From Macrothele yani (taxonomy: Eukaryota > Arthropoda > Arachnida > Araneae > Macrothelidae): DNA of 64,000 nt. The stretch is taken from positions 80,728,194 to 80,792,193 of the forward strand of contig CM077002.1 of assembly GCA_039090855.1 (NCBI GenBank), read 5' to 3'. Under the pieces are notes generated by a model. It saw only the letters and a program-made list of their open reading frames with translations. It was not told the DNA's origin and made no database searches. Made by a program: the position numbers and the translations under genes. Positions 1 to 9,404 of this stretch are shown here, piece after piece (positions within the stretch are counted from its first letter, which is position 1; every line of letters begins with the position of its first letter).

Positions 1-713
1 GAAACTGCGAAATTTAAGAAGCACGTTTTCGTTCAAGTAAAATATTTTAAAAGGTCTTTTTTCGAATCAGTTGAAAACAGACAGGGTGTGTTTCTGAACA
101 GTTCATTATTTCCTAAAATCAAAACGAATCACTTCGTTTTTTTCCTAACGTGCGTTTCTGAAAGAATTAAAAATAGTTTAGGTAGAAAATTGGAAAGATA
201 TTTTTATGAATCCTAGACTGTTTACTTTCGTATAGCTAGAGGGTCTTCAGTGAGAGCACTTATTCTCTTTTCAAACTAAGAGAATGAAGTGTAGTCAGTT
301 TGAAAAAAAATTTCAAACTCCCCTAAATTTAGCCTTTTGTCTTGGTTTCGACTCAATACTGTAAAGCATTGCTCTCTGACCAGTTGAATTCCTGGCCCTT
401 AATGAAATACATTAAGCCTTTCCCTTAAAAATAAGCAATCTCTTCTTCAATACCAGATACCCAATAAATTTCTTTAAGAGTTATTCATTCACACTTTTAC
501 TTTTAAAACTTGAAATTCATTATTATTTAACTTCTTACAAAAAATTAAACACATTCACACTTTTACTTTTAAAATTATAGAAAAATAGATGCATTCTCAC
601 ACTATAAATTTTTTTCCCTACCTCCTTCCCCATTCCCTTAAACCCTCAATTTAAGATAGTTCTAAAAAGAACTTTTTTAGTTCTAAAAAGAAATTTTTTT
701 CTCTGCTGTCTCC
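1..713. other. AT-rich non-coding stretch with a short direct repeat
   Basis: No coding signal is seen on either strand. A 23-bp sequence beginning CATTCACACTTTTAC occurs at 486-508 and again, exactly, at 552-574 (66 bp apart). A weaker CATTCTCACAC follows near 590. Several T and A runs precede the minus-strand genes that end at 714. This may be the downstream flank, or an end, of the polymerase-bearing element, but no matching inverted terminal repeat was found near 8-9 kb. Confidence 0.5.
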
Positions 714-1366
714 TCAATACATGTTTTTCACAGAACGCAACAAGTCCTTTCCATATATTCCTTCCAAGAAGGCTTTGGATGGGATATTCTCCCCAACGGT
801 TTCAGCGAAAGAATCCGCTAAAGTCTTGGGGTCTAGCATTGCTACGGCCTCCTTGAAGTGTTCTTTAAACTTCGATTGGGGGGTGGCATCAGTACATCTG
901 TGGCCCATGAGGCTTTCAAGCATGCGATCCAGATTAAGGTGACACTGAATACAATAGAATAATTTTTCAGCATGCCCCTGAACGAGATCCGACACCACTT
1001 CAATAAGCATGAAGTAATACTCTTCGTTCGTTAGTGGAGAGGAAGGAACGGGGGTGAAATCCTCTGATGAAACAAAACGCCCTTTGCAAAAACTGGACCA
1101 AATAGTATAATAGTAATGCTGGTCCATATCTTCTCACATTGATCAGCGAGAGCTTCAAATTGTTCCCCATTCAGTTTAATGGAATTAGGGTTCAGTCGAC
1201 GAAATCCATTGATCCGAGGGGAAAGCACCTCAAATATATAAGTGTGAGGTCCGTCCAAAGAAGGAGAGGTAGAAATAATTAGTTCTCTGTTGATTAGCAT
1301 ATCTTCATTTTCTCCATGCAACCAACGGACTTTTCTCATAAACTGAAGGAAGGTCAGAGCTGTCAT
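714..1366 (-). pseudogene. Possible PC4-like small protein, read in two overlapping frames
   Basis: Two minus-strand open frames overlap: 1366-1031 (111 codons) and 1127-714 (137 codons). The first reads toward a segment NPNSIKLNGEQFEALAD, which resembles the end of the single-strand DNA-binding domain of PC4/Sub1-type transcription coactivators (a basic strand, then an 'I-L-x-x-Q-W/F' helix). The second frame continues as a mostly helical, acidic protein. Both frames are open over 1031-1127, around a run of five T. One protein of roughly 210 residues with a single frame slip there is the simplest reading. It lies downstream of the AlkB gene, on the same strand as the polymerase gene, which suggests a shared element. 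The PC4 assignment is weak and the frame break could be mutation, sequencing error or programmed slippage. Confidence 0.35.
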
Positions 1367-1475
1367 GGTGATTCCATTCTTGGTGGGGAAAAAGATTCCT
1401 GTTCATTCCTGTATCTTCTTACATGAACTCTGATTGTATTATGGAAATCAGACACTTTCACGAATGCGTTACCCC

Positions 1476-2387
1476 CTAAATGGAAATGATGAGGGGGATA
1501 TCCTTCAAAGAAATTCCCAATTCAACACATGACTTGGAAGCTTCAGAACATACCTTCTTTGCTACAGCATCGGAAACTTTAGTAGAGGAAGATGATCGCT
1601 TTATGTTGAAAGCTGGAGGAAGAGAATCGAAGGAAATTGCTGGAAGCGTTGAGGTTGGGAACGAAAGCTGCTGACGGTTCGAAGACAGAGAACAGAATGA
1701 GTTAGCTTTGAATTGTTCAGGCAAAACTGATAAGAGGTTGGAGTTCGTCACTTGTTTACTGCTTGAGAGGGAAAGAGCAGAGTCATGGGGTAAAGAACAC
1801 TCGGTTATCATCTTTCTAAAGGTCAAATTCAATCTAATGTTTGGAGCATTCTTTTGTCGAGGCAGACCATGACTCCAATACGAATTAGTTGGTGGCAGGA
1901 TCTGTAGTAAAGTTCCAGATCTCAAAGATAAGGAAACTGGTTTAAACCCGTTTCGCTTGAAAACAAAGTCTCTTTCCTGTCCGACAGATACTGATGCAAT
2001 ACAAGACAAAGGATCTAATTCAGCTTCGTCATCGCGGTGATCACCGATTCTGTCATCCCCATTTCGATATTTATTAATTAAAACAAAGTTGAAGGATTCA
2101 CCACATTCTTTCTCAACATAAAGCTTGATTTCCTGAAGTAACGGCGTCCAAGGGTTAGGTTCTAAGCACAAACCGCTAAAAGTGTATTTCAGATTGGGGT
2201 CCCCGAAGGCAGCATGTTGTCTGGGAATGGAATATGATTTTCCATGAATTTTGATCTTTGAGAATTCTCCACTTAAATATTCCACTTCTTCTTCCAAGCG
2301 GGAAAAGTAATGAATAGCTTGAGTTGAGGAGAACAGCTGAGAGTAATGGAAATGAAGTCTTTCCTTGTTATGTCGAAGAGGCAGCAT
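1476..2387 (-). CDS. AlkB-family Fe(II)/2-oxoglutarate dioxygenase (ALKBH2/3-like)
   Basis: An intact 303-codon frame. Residues 1-195 match the AlkB fold. The nucleotide-recognition lid contains FNFVLINKYRNGDD at about 99-112. The iron triad is His117-x-Asp119 (GDHRDD) and His173 (WSHGLPR). Two arginines at 185 and 191 (RLNLTFR) sit where AlkB proteins bind 2-oxoglutarate. Known family members oxidatively remove methyl or alkyl groups from bases in single-stranded DNA or RNA. The last ~110 residues are Ser-rich, low in complexity and unlike AlkB. The start at 2387 is the first ATG of the frame. It lies on the same strand as, and downstream of, the decayed DNA polymerase gene, with the PC4-like frames following after 109 bp. 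All catalytic residues are present although the polymerase gene beside it is broken, so it may be under selection or simply a smaller target. Confidence 0.85.
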   Translation of the reverse strand: MLPLRHNKERLHFHYSQLFSSTQAIHYFSRLEEEVEYLSGEFSKIKIHGKSYSIPRQHAAFGDPNLKYTFSGLCLEPNPWTPLLQEIKLYVEKECGESFNFVLINKYRNGDDRIGDHRDDEAELDPLSCIASVSVGQERDFVFKRNGFKPVSLSLRSGTLLQILPPTNSYWSHGLPRQKNAPNIRLNLTFRKMITECSLPHDSALSLSSSKQVTNSNLLSVLPEQFKANSFCSLSSNRQQLSFPTSTLPAISFDSLPPAFNIKRSSSSTKVSDAVAKKVCSEASKSCVELGISLKDIPLIISI

Positions 2388-3522
2388 TTTTTTCTCAGGA
2401 AGGGAAACAACTGAAGTCCGTCCACTAAATTAACTGAATTGAGAATGAAGAAGGAGAGCTTGAGATAGGCTGACGAGTGACCTCATGACTCTCAAGGCGA
2501 AATTCATTATAGTTCTGATAAGAACTTTCTTTCCCCCATGAGCTAAGAGATCTGTCAGAAGAACCTTCTCTTTGGGAAAACTAAGAAATCCCCCTCTCCC
2601 CCCTAACTAACATGAAAAACAAACAAACAAAGGTTTTCTCTAGAAATTCGTACATGAAGAAATTTAAAAAGCTTATGTTCCTAATAGTCTATCAATCTAT
2701 AAAGTTAGAAGACAAAACATTTACTAGGTAGAATTAAATAATTCCCCACAGAAATGGAGTTGGTAACAAGTGACTTTAAAAAAAAATCTCGCTGAATGCA
2801 TCTCCGACAGGTCCTCGAAAAGTACTTTAAAGAACAGAGGAAATATTGAAGGCAAATGTAGATTTTCTTAGCAACGTGATCACCTGAATTCACTAGAAAT
2901 TCAGACAGCTCAAGACGTAGGTAGCATCTAATTCAACACTGAATCTAAAACAATGGACTGTCTCCACACATTTTTAAGATGAGGTATATTTGAGAGGAGG
3001 ATTTTCATGTAAAAAAATCTTTTTCCTGCATTAATTAATTTCAGGAGTGCAATAACTTGGGAAGCAACTTGAAAATCTTGATGAGAGTAAAATCTTGAAC
3101 ATACGTATTCACGAATTCCAAGTGAATAAAAAATCACAACTTGTTCATGAGAGTAAAATCTTAAACATACGTATTCACGAATTCCAACAGGAAAAGATTT
3201 CATGAATAAAAATCTTGGGAAGCATCCTGAAATTCTTCATGAGAGAAAATTACAAATTTTGAGACGGTGCATTCTTCACGTGAGCAAAACAATAATTTTG
3301 ATTAAATTTTCTTCGAAAAGTTTTTCTAGAAATCCAAGCGAGCAGCAACAAAATGACTGAGACATAGCATAGAGCAGAGAATTTTTTTTTCTTGAGTGAA
3401 ATCTTCTCGAACAATGAGTTAAAGACTTGAAACATTCTGTAATTCTTCCTGAACAATCTATGCCGTGTGGACCCTTTCATGCCAAGCAGTTTATTAGCAT
3501 GGAGTGGTTCGAATACAGGCAG
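2388..3522. other. Non-coding spacer with 40-bp direct repeats
   Basis: No convincing gene. A 40-bp sequence starting ATGAGAGTAAAATCTT lies at 3081-3120 and 3147-3186 (66-bp offset, one mismatch). A shorter echo, CATGAGAGAAAAT, is at about 3238. Apparent minus-strand frames at 2928-3203 and 3250-3480 only translate this repeat and look fortuitous. The spacer would hold the 3' end of the polymerase gene and the 5' region of the AlkB gene. Confidence 0.5.
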
Positions 3523-3955
3523 CTATTTTGTTTTTATTTTTTTTCTTGGAGGTTTTCCAGAATTTAACGAAAAATGACCGTAGGGGAGGGTATGTATATT
3601 GTCCGAGGATACGACTCGCTTCTTGTCATATAGGGAAAGAGATGTTTTGTTTATGACAACAGTAAAAACAGAATGTTTCAAACTTCGAATGCTATAGCTC
3701 ATGTTCTTTTTTTTTTGCTTATGAAAGAGTGAAGACTTGAAGTCGTTGAGGCGAAGTTGCTGTGAAACGACAGTTTTGCTCACGCCTTTGGCTTTCTTAA
3801 CTTCTTCTTCATCTGTAGCAAACGCATACATTTTTGGTCTAAGACCAACAAATTCTTTTATGGCAGTTCCATGGGTCTCATCTTTAAATTTCCCAATCAC
3901 TTTTTTGTTTTTAAGACAAAAGATAGGGTGCGATGGGGGTTGGAACTGGTGTCTA
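3523..3955 (-). pseudogene. Polymerase C-terminal domain
   Basis: The ORF runs 3900-3523 (125 codons). It starts with GKFKDETHG ... FVGLRPKMYAF, the 'thumb' signature following motif C in this family. It then has a basic helical region and ends in SSDNIHTLPYGH plus a short basic tail, the usual end of these proteins. The stop at 3523 is therefore probably the authentic terminus. Confidence 0.7.
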
Positions 3956-4790
3956 ATTCATCTTTAATGTTTTCCATATCTTTATATATAGATCTTCTGT
4001 TTTTATGTGATAGAAGAAACTATCAGTATCCATATAAAAAATGGAAATGTTTTCTTGAAATAAAGGTTTCATCACCTCATAATGGAAGTCGTACATCCTA
4101 GTTTTAGAGATGTCTAGAATGGCGACTCCCAAATAAATGGGTTTGTTGAAGGTGAGGTGGGTGACATTGAAATGCATAGACACCAGAAATTTTCCTTCTG
4201 CTTCATTTTTCAGTATGGTGCGGTCTTTAAAATTGGGCTTATTGAGCAACTTTTCACAGTCTATTGTCTTCGCATACCAACTCAACTTGGGTACGGTTGC
4301 GAATATTTTCCATCGTTTTGCCAAAGACAGAATTGTTCATGAGTTTGAAAAAATCTTTCTCAAACTCATTTTTAGCCCGCTTTCTCATCTCGGTATTCAA
4401 TTGAATATAGGGCTGCAACCACTTGCTCTGATCAAAGCTTAAACCGCGATGCACTTTTGTTATGATGAGACCCGCTTTGACTGCCTGCTTTAGAAGTTGA
4501 TAATGAGCCACGTACCTGGATTTTTTATTTAACGTAGTCAATAATTTGACCTGCCTGGTTCCAGGTACAACTGCCGTTTCCGCACAAAACGGTAAATCCG
4601 AATGAAGATTGTGAAGGGAGTCAGGATAGCTGATGTCGACATCGAGAAAGTATCCCGTGCTGGCATCATCCGCTAGGTTCATAACATCCAAATACTTCAA
4701 TTCTTCATCGGAAATCCACCGGAAATTTTTGTGAGGAAGACGAAAATTATCCATTGCAAATCCATAAAGATTACACACGTCAAGATAAAT
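3953..4790 (-). pseudogene. Polymerase palm: motifs A, B and C
   Basis: Two overlapping frames, 4778-4254 and 4324-3953. Motif A reads DVCNLYG just upstream of 4770 (metal-binding Asp). Motif B is KLMNNSVFGKTMEN at about 4330-4290. Motif C is YMDTDSF at about 4030-4010. Between A and C lie the TPR2-like region and the conserved W-Y-A-K / E-x-L segments seen in protein-primed enzymes. A frameshift near 4310 separates B from C, and another near 3955 precedes the C-terminal domain. Confidence 0.75.
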
Positions 4791-5116
4791 GATGAAACTG
4801 GCATCTTTGGAGATATCAAATTTTTTAGATACTTATTATTTGCCTCAGCATACCGTTTCACACACATACACAAGCCACCCCGCTTTCCACTCTCCAGAAA
4901 AAGTAGCATATCATAGTCACTTAAAAGCTGGAGAGAGACTTTTGTGCATTTGAGCATGGCGGACCAACTTAAGCCAGGACAACTAAAAAACCAGGCAGGA
5001 TCTAACGTATAAGTGTCCTGACAAATAGTTCTAAAATTTTCAAAAGCATCGGCCAAAATGAGCACATCTGTTTTTAAGTACACATCTGCATACTGGCCTA
5101 AATTCTCAATCTTCAA
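4697..5116 (-). pseudogene. Exo III and start of the polymerase palm
   Basis: The frame begins KIENLGQYADVYLKTDV. Exo III is YLKTDVLILAD (Tyr and the metal-binding Asp). The segment continues through SCPGLSWSAML and KRGGLC, regions conserved upstream of motif A. After NNKYL, near 4800-4830, the frame shifts and the palm continues in the neighbouring segment. Confidence 0.7.
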
Positions 5117-5124
5117 GACCGCCC

Positions 5125-6150
5125 ATACTTTTTGGCATGCTCATAGTCTTCTTCTGAAATGTGGGAATCGGTTAATTTATTGAAGAAGGCTGAAGCTGGA
5201 GGGAGAGACGTTTCTTCCAACTTGCTGTATGAGGAAATGAAATCATAGGGGAAGATACCTTTCTGCGTTAGGAGGGAAAATTCTTCATCATTAGGAATAA
5301 GCTGCCGTGTAATTTTAAAATGCGTTCTCGGAAGATTATTTGCTAATTTTCATAAACTGCTTGGCATGAATCTAAAACTGTCCAGGAAACGAACTTCAAG
5401 CCCACCCATCTTTTTTGAAAATGAAATAAATTTTTCGGTCGACTCGGGGATGACAGTGATTTCTCCAGGAAGGCAATCTAGTTCTTTAATGATGAAATGC
5501 GAGTCGTATCCTGAAAGGTTATGCAGCAACACAGGAACAAAGGAAGGATTTTTAAAGTTGATGTTGCATGAAGAATGGGCGGGTCCTCTGAAATTTCCAG
5601 TACGATGATCGTGGTCCGCCACTTTCTTTTTTGATTTGCTGCAGGAATTAAATCCACCTTCACCACAAATATGACATATGCTTGCTTTCCGAAAAGATTC
5701 TTTTTCTGCCGCCAACAAAGGATTCATGGGAATAATCATTTTATAATTTTTTTCAATGACTTCAACATCTTCTTTGAGAGTGTGAAGGAAATGACTCACA
5801 ACTCCCTGCTCTGCTCTATGCGATCGGAAAACATCATAACGACCTTCCACATCTTTTATAAAATAAGCATATGACATAACCTCATGTGACTGAGTGGGAG
5901 TGGTGAAGGACTCGCTTGGATTTGGGATCGGACCTTGAACTGGTTTTAACACGCTTTCAAAATCAGCGTAAACAACAAAAGGAACCCGCTGACTGAACTT
6001 GAAGTCTTTAAACTGCAATTCTTTATCTTCAGGCATCTTTACCAGGACAGATTTGTTTTTATTACATAATTTCTTGTGCTCATTTAATTTTCCCTCTCCA
6101 TTGCAACGAGTGTCATTAGTTTTAAAACAGTTTTTGCAGATGTGTACTTT
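5125..6150 (-). pseudogene. Exonuclease domain with inserted endonuclease VII-like HNH domain
   Basis: The main frame is 6036-5350. Exo I is YADFES (catalytic Asp and Glu). A Cys-rich HNH follows: CHICGEGG ... ADHDHRTGNFRG ... HSSCN, the T4 endonuclease VII/His-Me type pattern. Exo II is NLSGYDSHF. An in-frame TGA at 5352-5350 interrupts the segment. The same frame then continues to about 5130 (PRTHFKI ... FPYDF) before a frameshift. Placing the nuclease between Exo I and Exo II suggests a fused processing enzyme that could trim replication intermediates or ends. That role is inference. Confidence 0.75.
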
Positions 6151-6557
6151 TTTCCTATTTTTGACAATTGATTGGAAATAAGCCGCTCAAAATTTGTAAT
6201 GCAAGCAGAGTGGTTGCAACCTCCATTTTCTAAATATATTAAATCTCTATGGTCCGCCAGCTTTTCTTCACATACTTTGATTGGGAAAATTTTTCCAGCT
6301 TCATCGATGCCATAAATGTTAATGCTGATGTTATTAACCTTTTCAAATTTTGTGATGTCAGAAATCTTCACGGGATATTCTACACAATCCCACTTGTATC
6401 CTCCTTCGAAAAGAGGATCGTTGAGATAGGAGGCTACCTTTTCTCGATTTCTTTGATCTTGAAGACGTGGGGTCCACACGGCATATTTAAAGCAGAAGGT
6501 ATCTAAGTTTTGAACGTTCACGACAGCTTTTTTCTTCTGAATATGGCTGGGAAGCAC
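6084..6557 (-). pseudogene. Polymerase N-terminal region (second frame segment)
   Basis: 157 codons continuing the gene after a frame break. It contains KAVVNVQN, then FCFKYAVW, EYPVKISDI and EKVNNISINIYGID, and ends in RDLIYLENGGCNHSACITNF. This block typically precedes the exonuclease in arthropod polB elements and resembles sequences next to OTU/C1-peptidase-like or terminal-protein regions, though its function is unknown to me. At about 6084-6150 the homology moves to a third frame, which encodes a C-x2-C...H-x4-C zinc knuckle ahead of the exonuclease domain. Confidence 0.65.
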
Positions 6558-7585
6558 AATAAAGAACCTCCTCTCAATGGTTTAAACCGATTAACCCGGA
6601 GTTCAAACCACTCCACGTGCGAAAACACCCAGCCTGAACCTTTCAATTCACATTCGAAACATTCAGTGAGTAGTTTCCTGGACATGATATCAAAAAATTC
6701 CCCGAGATTTGTTGACCGATACACTGGCTTATTAGTTGTTTTTAAATCCCGAGAACAATGATCACATTCCTCCGGGTCATCGGATTTAGGCTTTTTAAAG
6801 GCTGCCTGCATAAATGCATTCACTTTAATGGATGGGTGGGCTGCCAGTGCATGTTCTAGAATGCTAATTGAAGAATGAATGAGGTCATTCAAAAATGTGG
6901 AGAGACAGTCCGCTGTTTCCCTTTCGGGTACGATTTTAAAGGTTTGAAGGCGGTTCTGAGCCACCGACTGCACTTGTATGAATCTTCCCAAATTTAAAGG
7001 GGGAAGAATGGGAGCTTCGGGGTTGGGGTCTACAACCTCCCGACTTGGGCCGACAACAACGGGGCCTACAGCATTGGAGGGGCCCGCGGCAGCAAGATCC
7101 TGGAGACTGGGCCCCACGAAATTTGAGGGGCCCGCTTGAAGGTTGGGGTCTGCAGCATTGGAGGGGCCAGCCGAAGACGCATTCGTCGAGTTCCCACCCT
7201 CCTGAATTCCCGAATGAAATTTAGAAATGTGTTTCTTCATGTTCGATTTCCTAGAAAAACCCTTGTTGCAAATAATACAAGAAAAAGGTTTTATCCCCGA
7301 ATGAAATTTAGAAATGTGTTTCTGCATGTTCGATTTCCTAGAGAAACCCTTGTTGCAAATAATACAAGAAAAAGGTTTTATCCCCGAATGAATTCTTTTG
7401 TGACGGTAAAAATTCCTCTTCAAAGTGAAGACCTTCTGACAGATCTCACAAGTAAAATGTCGAGGAGGAACTTCATCAGGAACGAAGGAGGAAAGCAGGT
7501 CTTGACTCAAGGGAAATTCCTCCAAGGCCTGCAGGATGTCGGAATTTTGAAGAAAGAGTTGTTCATCAGCAAGCCACCAAGCACC
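6518..7585 (-). pseudogene. N-terminal segment: three C2H2 zinc fingers and Gly-Pro-Ser linker
   Basis: The frame opens at the splice acceptor (GAWWLADEQ...). Finger 1 has CEIC...HKRIH spacing. Fingers 2 and 3 are almost identical (CIIC...HISKFH), each followed by the linker SGIKPF. Next comes a ~70-residue low-complexity region repeating GPSN and GPS motifs, then a region conserved with polymerases of this type that ends near ...INRF-PLRGG. The frame is lost at about 6540, in RRKKLS, where homology continues in another frame from 6557. The fingers could give DNA-end or target recognition, but this is inference. Confidence 0.75.
7211..7390. repeat. Exact 87-bp tandem duplication of a zinc finger
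   Basis: Unit 1 is 7211-7297 and unit 2 is 7298-7384, with the next finger starting in register at 7385. The two units differ at only a few bases, and the proteins differ by Gln versus Lys in ...SNM-KHISKFH. An 87-bp (29-codon) unit is one C2H2 finger plus linker. The duplication is much younger than the divergence between finger 1 and finger 2. Confidence 0.85.
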
Positions 7586-7937
7586 CTGAGAAAGAACAAA
7601 AAAAAAAAAAAAAATTAGCCCTCTCCCCTAACAATTCATTTTCATGAAATAAAATTGAGTTGGGAAATTACTGAATTCTCACATATGGAATAAACTTCTT
7701 AATTGTTTTTAAAGCTAAGGGGAGTTAACGCAAAAGAATGAATTCCTAAATTTCTTTAAAAAAATTAACTAACACGTTTTTCCTCAAGAGAATAAACGAT
7801 TCTACTAACTTGTTTTTCCTTAAGGGAAAAATATAAAATCATTTTTGTCTGAGAATAACACACATCTAAATTCTAGAAATCACGTTGGGGGACCTAACAA
7901 GGACTGAAAAATAGCATACAAAGAAACGAGCTCTTAC
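7586..7937 (-). other. Probable intron of the zinc-finger/polymerase gene
   Basis: 352 bp with donor GTAAGA and a strong acceptor: a long pyrimidine tract (T run, then GTTCTTTCTCAG on the minus strand) ending at plus-strand 7586. The interior is AT-rich with stops in all frames. Splicing joins 17 codons to the zinc-finger frame in phase 0. A spliceosomal intron implies nuclear pol II transcription. Confidence 0.6.
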
Positions 7938-7988
7938 CTCTTCCATTGCTGAAGCTGCGGGGGATCCACCTTCATTAGAAATATCCAT
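7938..7988 (-). CDS. Exon 1 of the zinc-finger/polymerase gene
   Basis: A 51-nt exon on the minus strand: ATG at 7988-7986, 17 codons beginning MDISNEGG, ending GAG directly before the donor GTAAGA (plus-strand 7932-7937). The intron phase is 0. The exon-2 acceptor at 7586-7588 restores the frame into the zinc-finger ORF, whose first in-frame codons would otherwise lack an ATG. This is inferred from splice consensus and frame agreement only. Confidence 0.6.
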
Positions 7989-8283
7989 TCTATTATAAAA
8001 ATACAGAAGTTTAATTATTCTGAGGTCTGTACAATCGTCCTTATCTGAACAAAAAAACTGAGAGAGAGGAATGACGAAGCTGAATTTTATAGTAAACGCG
8101 AATACCCTTTGACCCCTAACTTCCGCGAATCACCACAAGAGATCATAACATTTATAGAGGGGACATGGAACCGGAAAAATCTAGTTTTCTCACATGACAC
8201 TCACGATGGAATATCCGGCCGATGTGTCTATCACCACTTCAAACTACAAGCTTAGAATAGTACTTTGAAACAAAGAAGACAAC

Positions 8284-8800
8284 GGAAGGAGAATTTATCT
8301 TATGTAAACAGACCCTGAGAGTCAGCAGCAAAAGTTTACCTGACGATGAAAAACAAAAATGGTTCTTCGGGGATATTTGTATCATTGAAGAAACAGGAAG
8401 GGCAATTATCTAAAGTCAATACCGCAGCACGTTAGGACGTAAATAACATACTTTTAATCATAGACTACTTTAACTTTGTAATCTGTCCAACTATTCACAA
8501 CAACGAACAAAGGGAAAGGGAGACTAATTTAATGTCAATATGCTGACAAGCAAAAGGAAATCCTTCAGCATCTGACAGAGATTAGGTTAATGAAGGAACA
8601 CGCGGGACTAACCCATGCTTTCCTTCATTGATATCAAGAATGAATATTCTGGGGAAATCAAACACCGCGACGGAAGGTCGATTTATCTAAAGTCAATACA
8701 AGAACACACAGGACACAAAATACTCCCGTACATTTTACTTCACCTTTCTCAGAAGGACGCTTCAAGAACACTGGCGAAGGGGGCTAATCTTATGTCAATA
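8284..8800. repeat. Degenerate repeat array upstream of the polymerase gene
   Basis: A box of the form GGAAGG..(A)ATTTATCTTATGTCAATA recurs at about 8284-8311, 8396-8423, 8512-8543, 8671-8700 and 8776-8800, with a weaker sixth copy near 8594. Spacing is 80-116 bp. The preceding ~25 bp are also similar (TTCAAGAACAC- or GAAGAAACA-like). It lies 300-800 bp 5' of the zinc-finger/polymerase start. It could be a promoter or iteron-like control region, or a subterminal repeat of the element. Confidence 0.55.
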
Positions 8801-8860
8801 GCCTCCGTGCCTTTCTACACTAGAAACAAAGGAAAAGATAACGACCATGCATAATAGTGA

Positions 8861-9404
8861 AAAATAAATTCGAAATGACAGAAAAGTTTCATTTATGAAC
8901 AAAAATAAGATATCATAATAACATTTCTTGAGATGAGGACATGAACGTATTATTCGAGAAAAAAAAGAGAAATGAATAATTAATACTTGCCCCACATAAT
9001 TTTCATTAGGGAAGACACATGAGGAATTCATGAAAATTAATTGAAAAAAAATACATCAACAAATTACGAGGGAAAAAACGGTTTACATAACAATAACCTA
9101 AGGGGATGGGTCGAGAGAGGGGAAAATAAAAATTGAATAAACCTTCATTAAATTTAAAAAATAAAAAGGAATAAACAAACCTTCATTGATTTCCCCCAAT
9201 ATTTGACAAAGTCCAATAAATACTACTATCTTCGGAGATAAGCACACACTTCGGTCGGGGGGGGGGGGGAATTGCAGGCTGCTACTGACCTCGCCCCCTC
9301 CGTCCGCCAGGCTGCGGCTGGCTCCAGCTGGCTCCACCTGCTCCAGATGGAGCCTAATGTTAAGTCTATGGGCTCCCGTTTAAGCCAGAATCGGTCATTT
9401 ACCT
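8861..9404. other. Non-coding spacer with a poly-G tract
   Basis: AT-rich, apart from a GC-rich patch around 9240-9380 with a run of G near 9258-9270 and repeated GGCTCCAGCTGGCTCCACCTG-like words. No gene is seen. Confidence 0.5.

Larger units (their letters stand above)
3523..7988 (-). pseudogene. Decayed fusion gene: C2H2 zinc fingers plus family B DNA polymerase with endonuclease VII-like insert
   Basis: Read from 7988 down to 3523, this is one gene of about 1,370 codons. Exon 1 is 7988-7938 and exon 2 starts at 7585. In order it encodes three C2H2 zinc fingers, a Pro/Gly/Ser linker, a conserved N-terminal region, a zinc knuckle, the 3'-5' exonuclease with an HNH domain of the recombination endonuclease VII type placed between Exo I and Exo II, then Exo III, the palm (motifs A, B, C) and a conserved C-terminal domain. 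The frame breaks about seven times: near 6540, 6120, 5350 (in-frame TGA), 5120, 4800, 4310 and 3955. Such polymerases belong to the viral/organellar DNA_pol_B_2 group of Polintons, adintoviruses and linear plasmids. All core catalytic motifs are recognisable, so the copy is fairly recent. No capsid, integrase or packaging ATPase is seen in the window. Confidence 0.85.
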
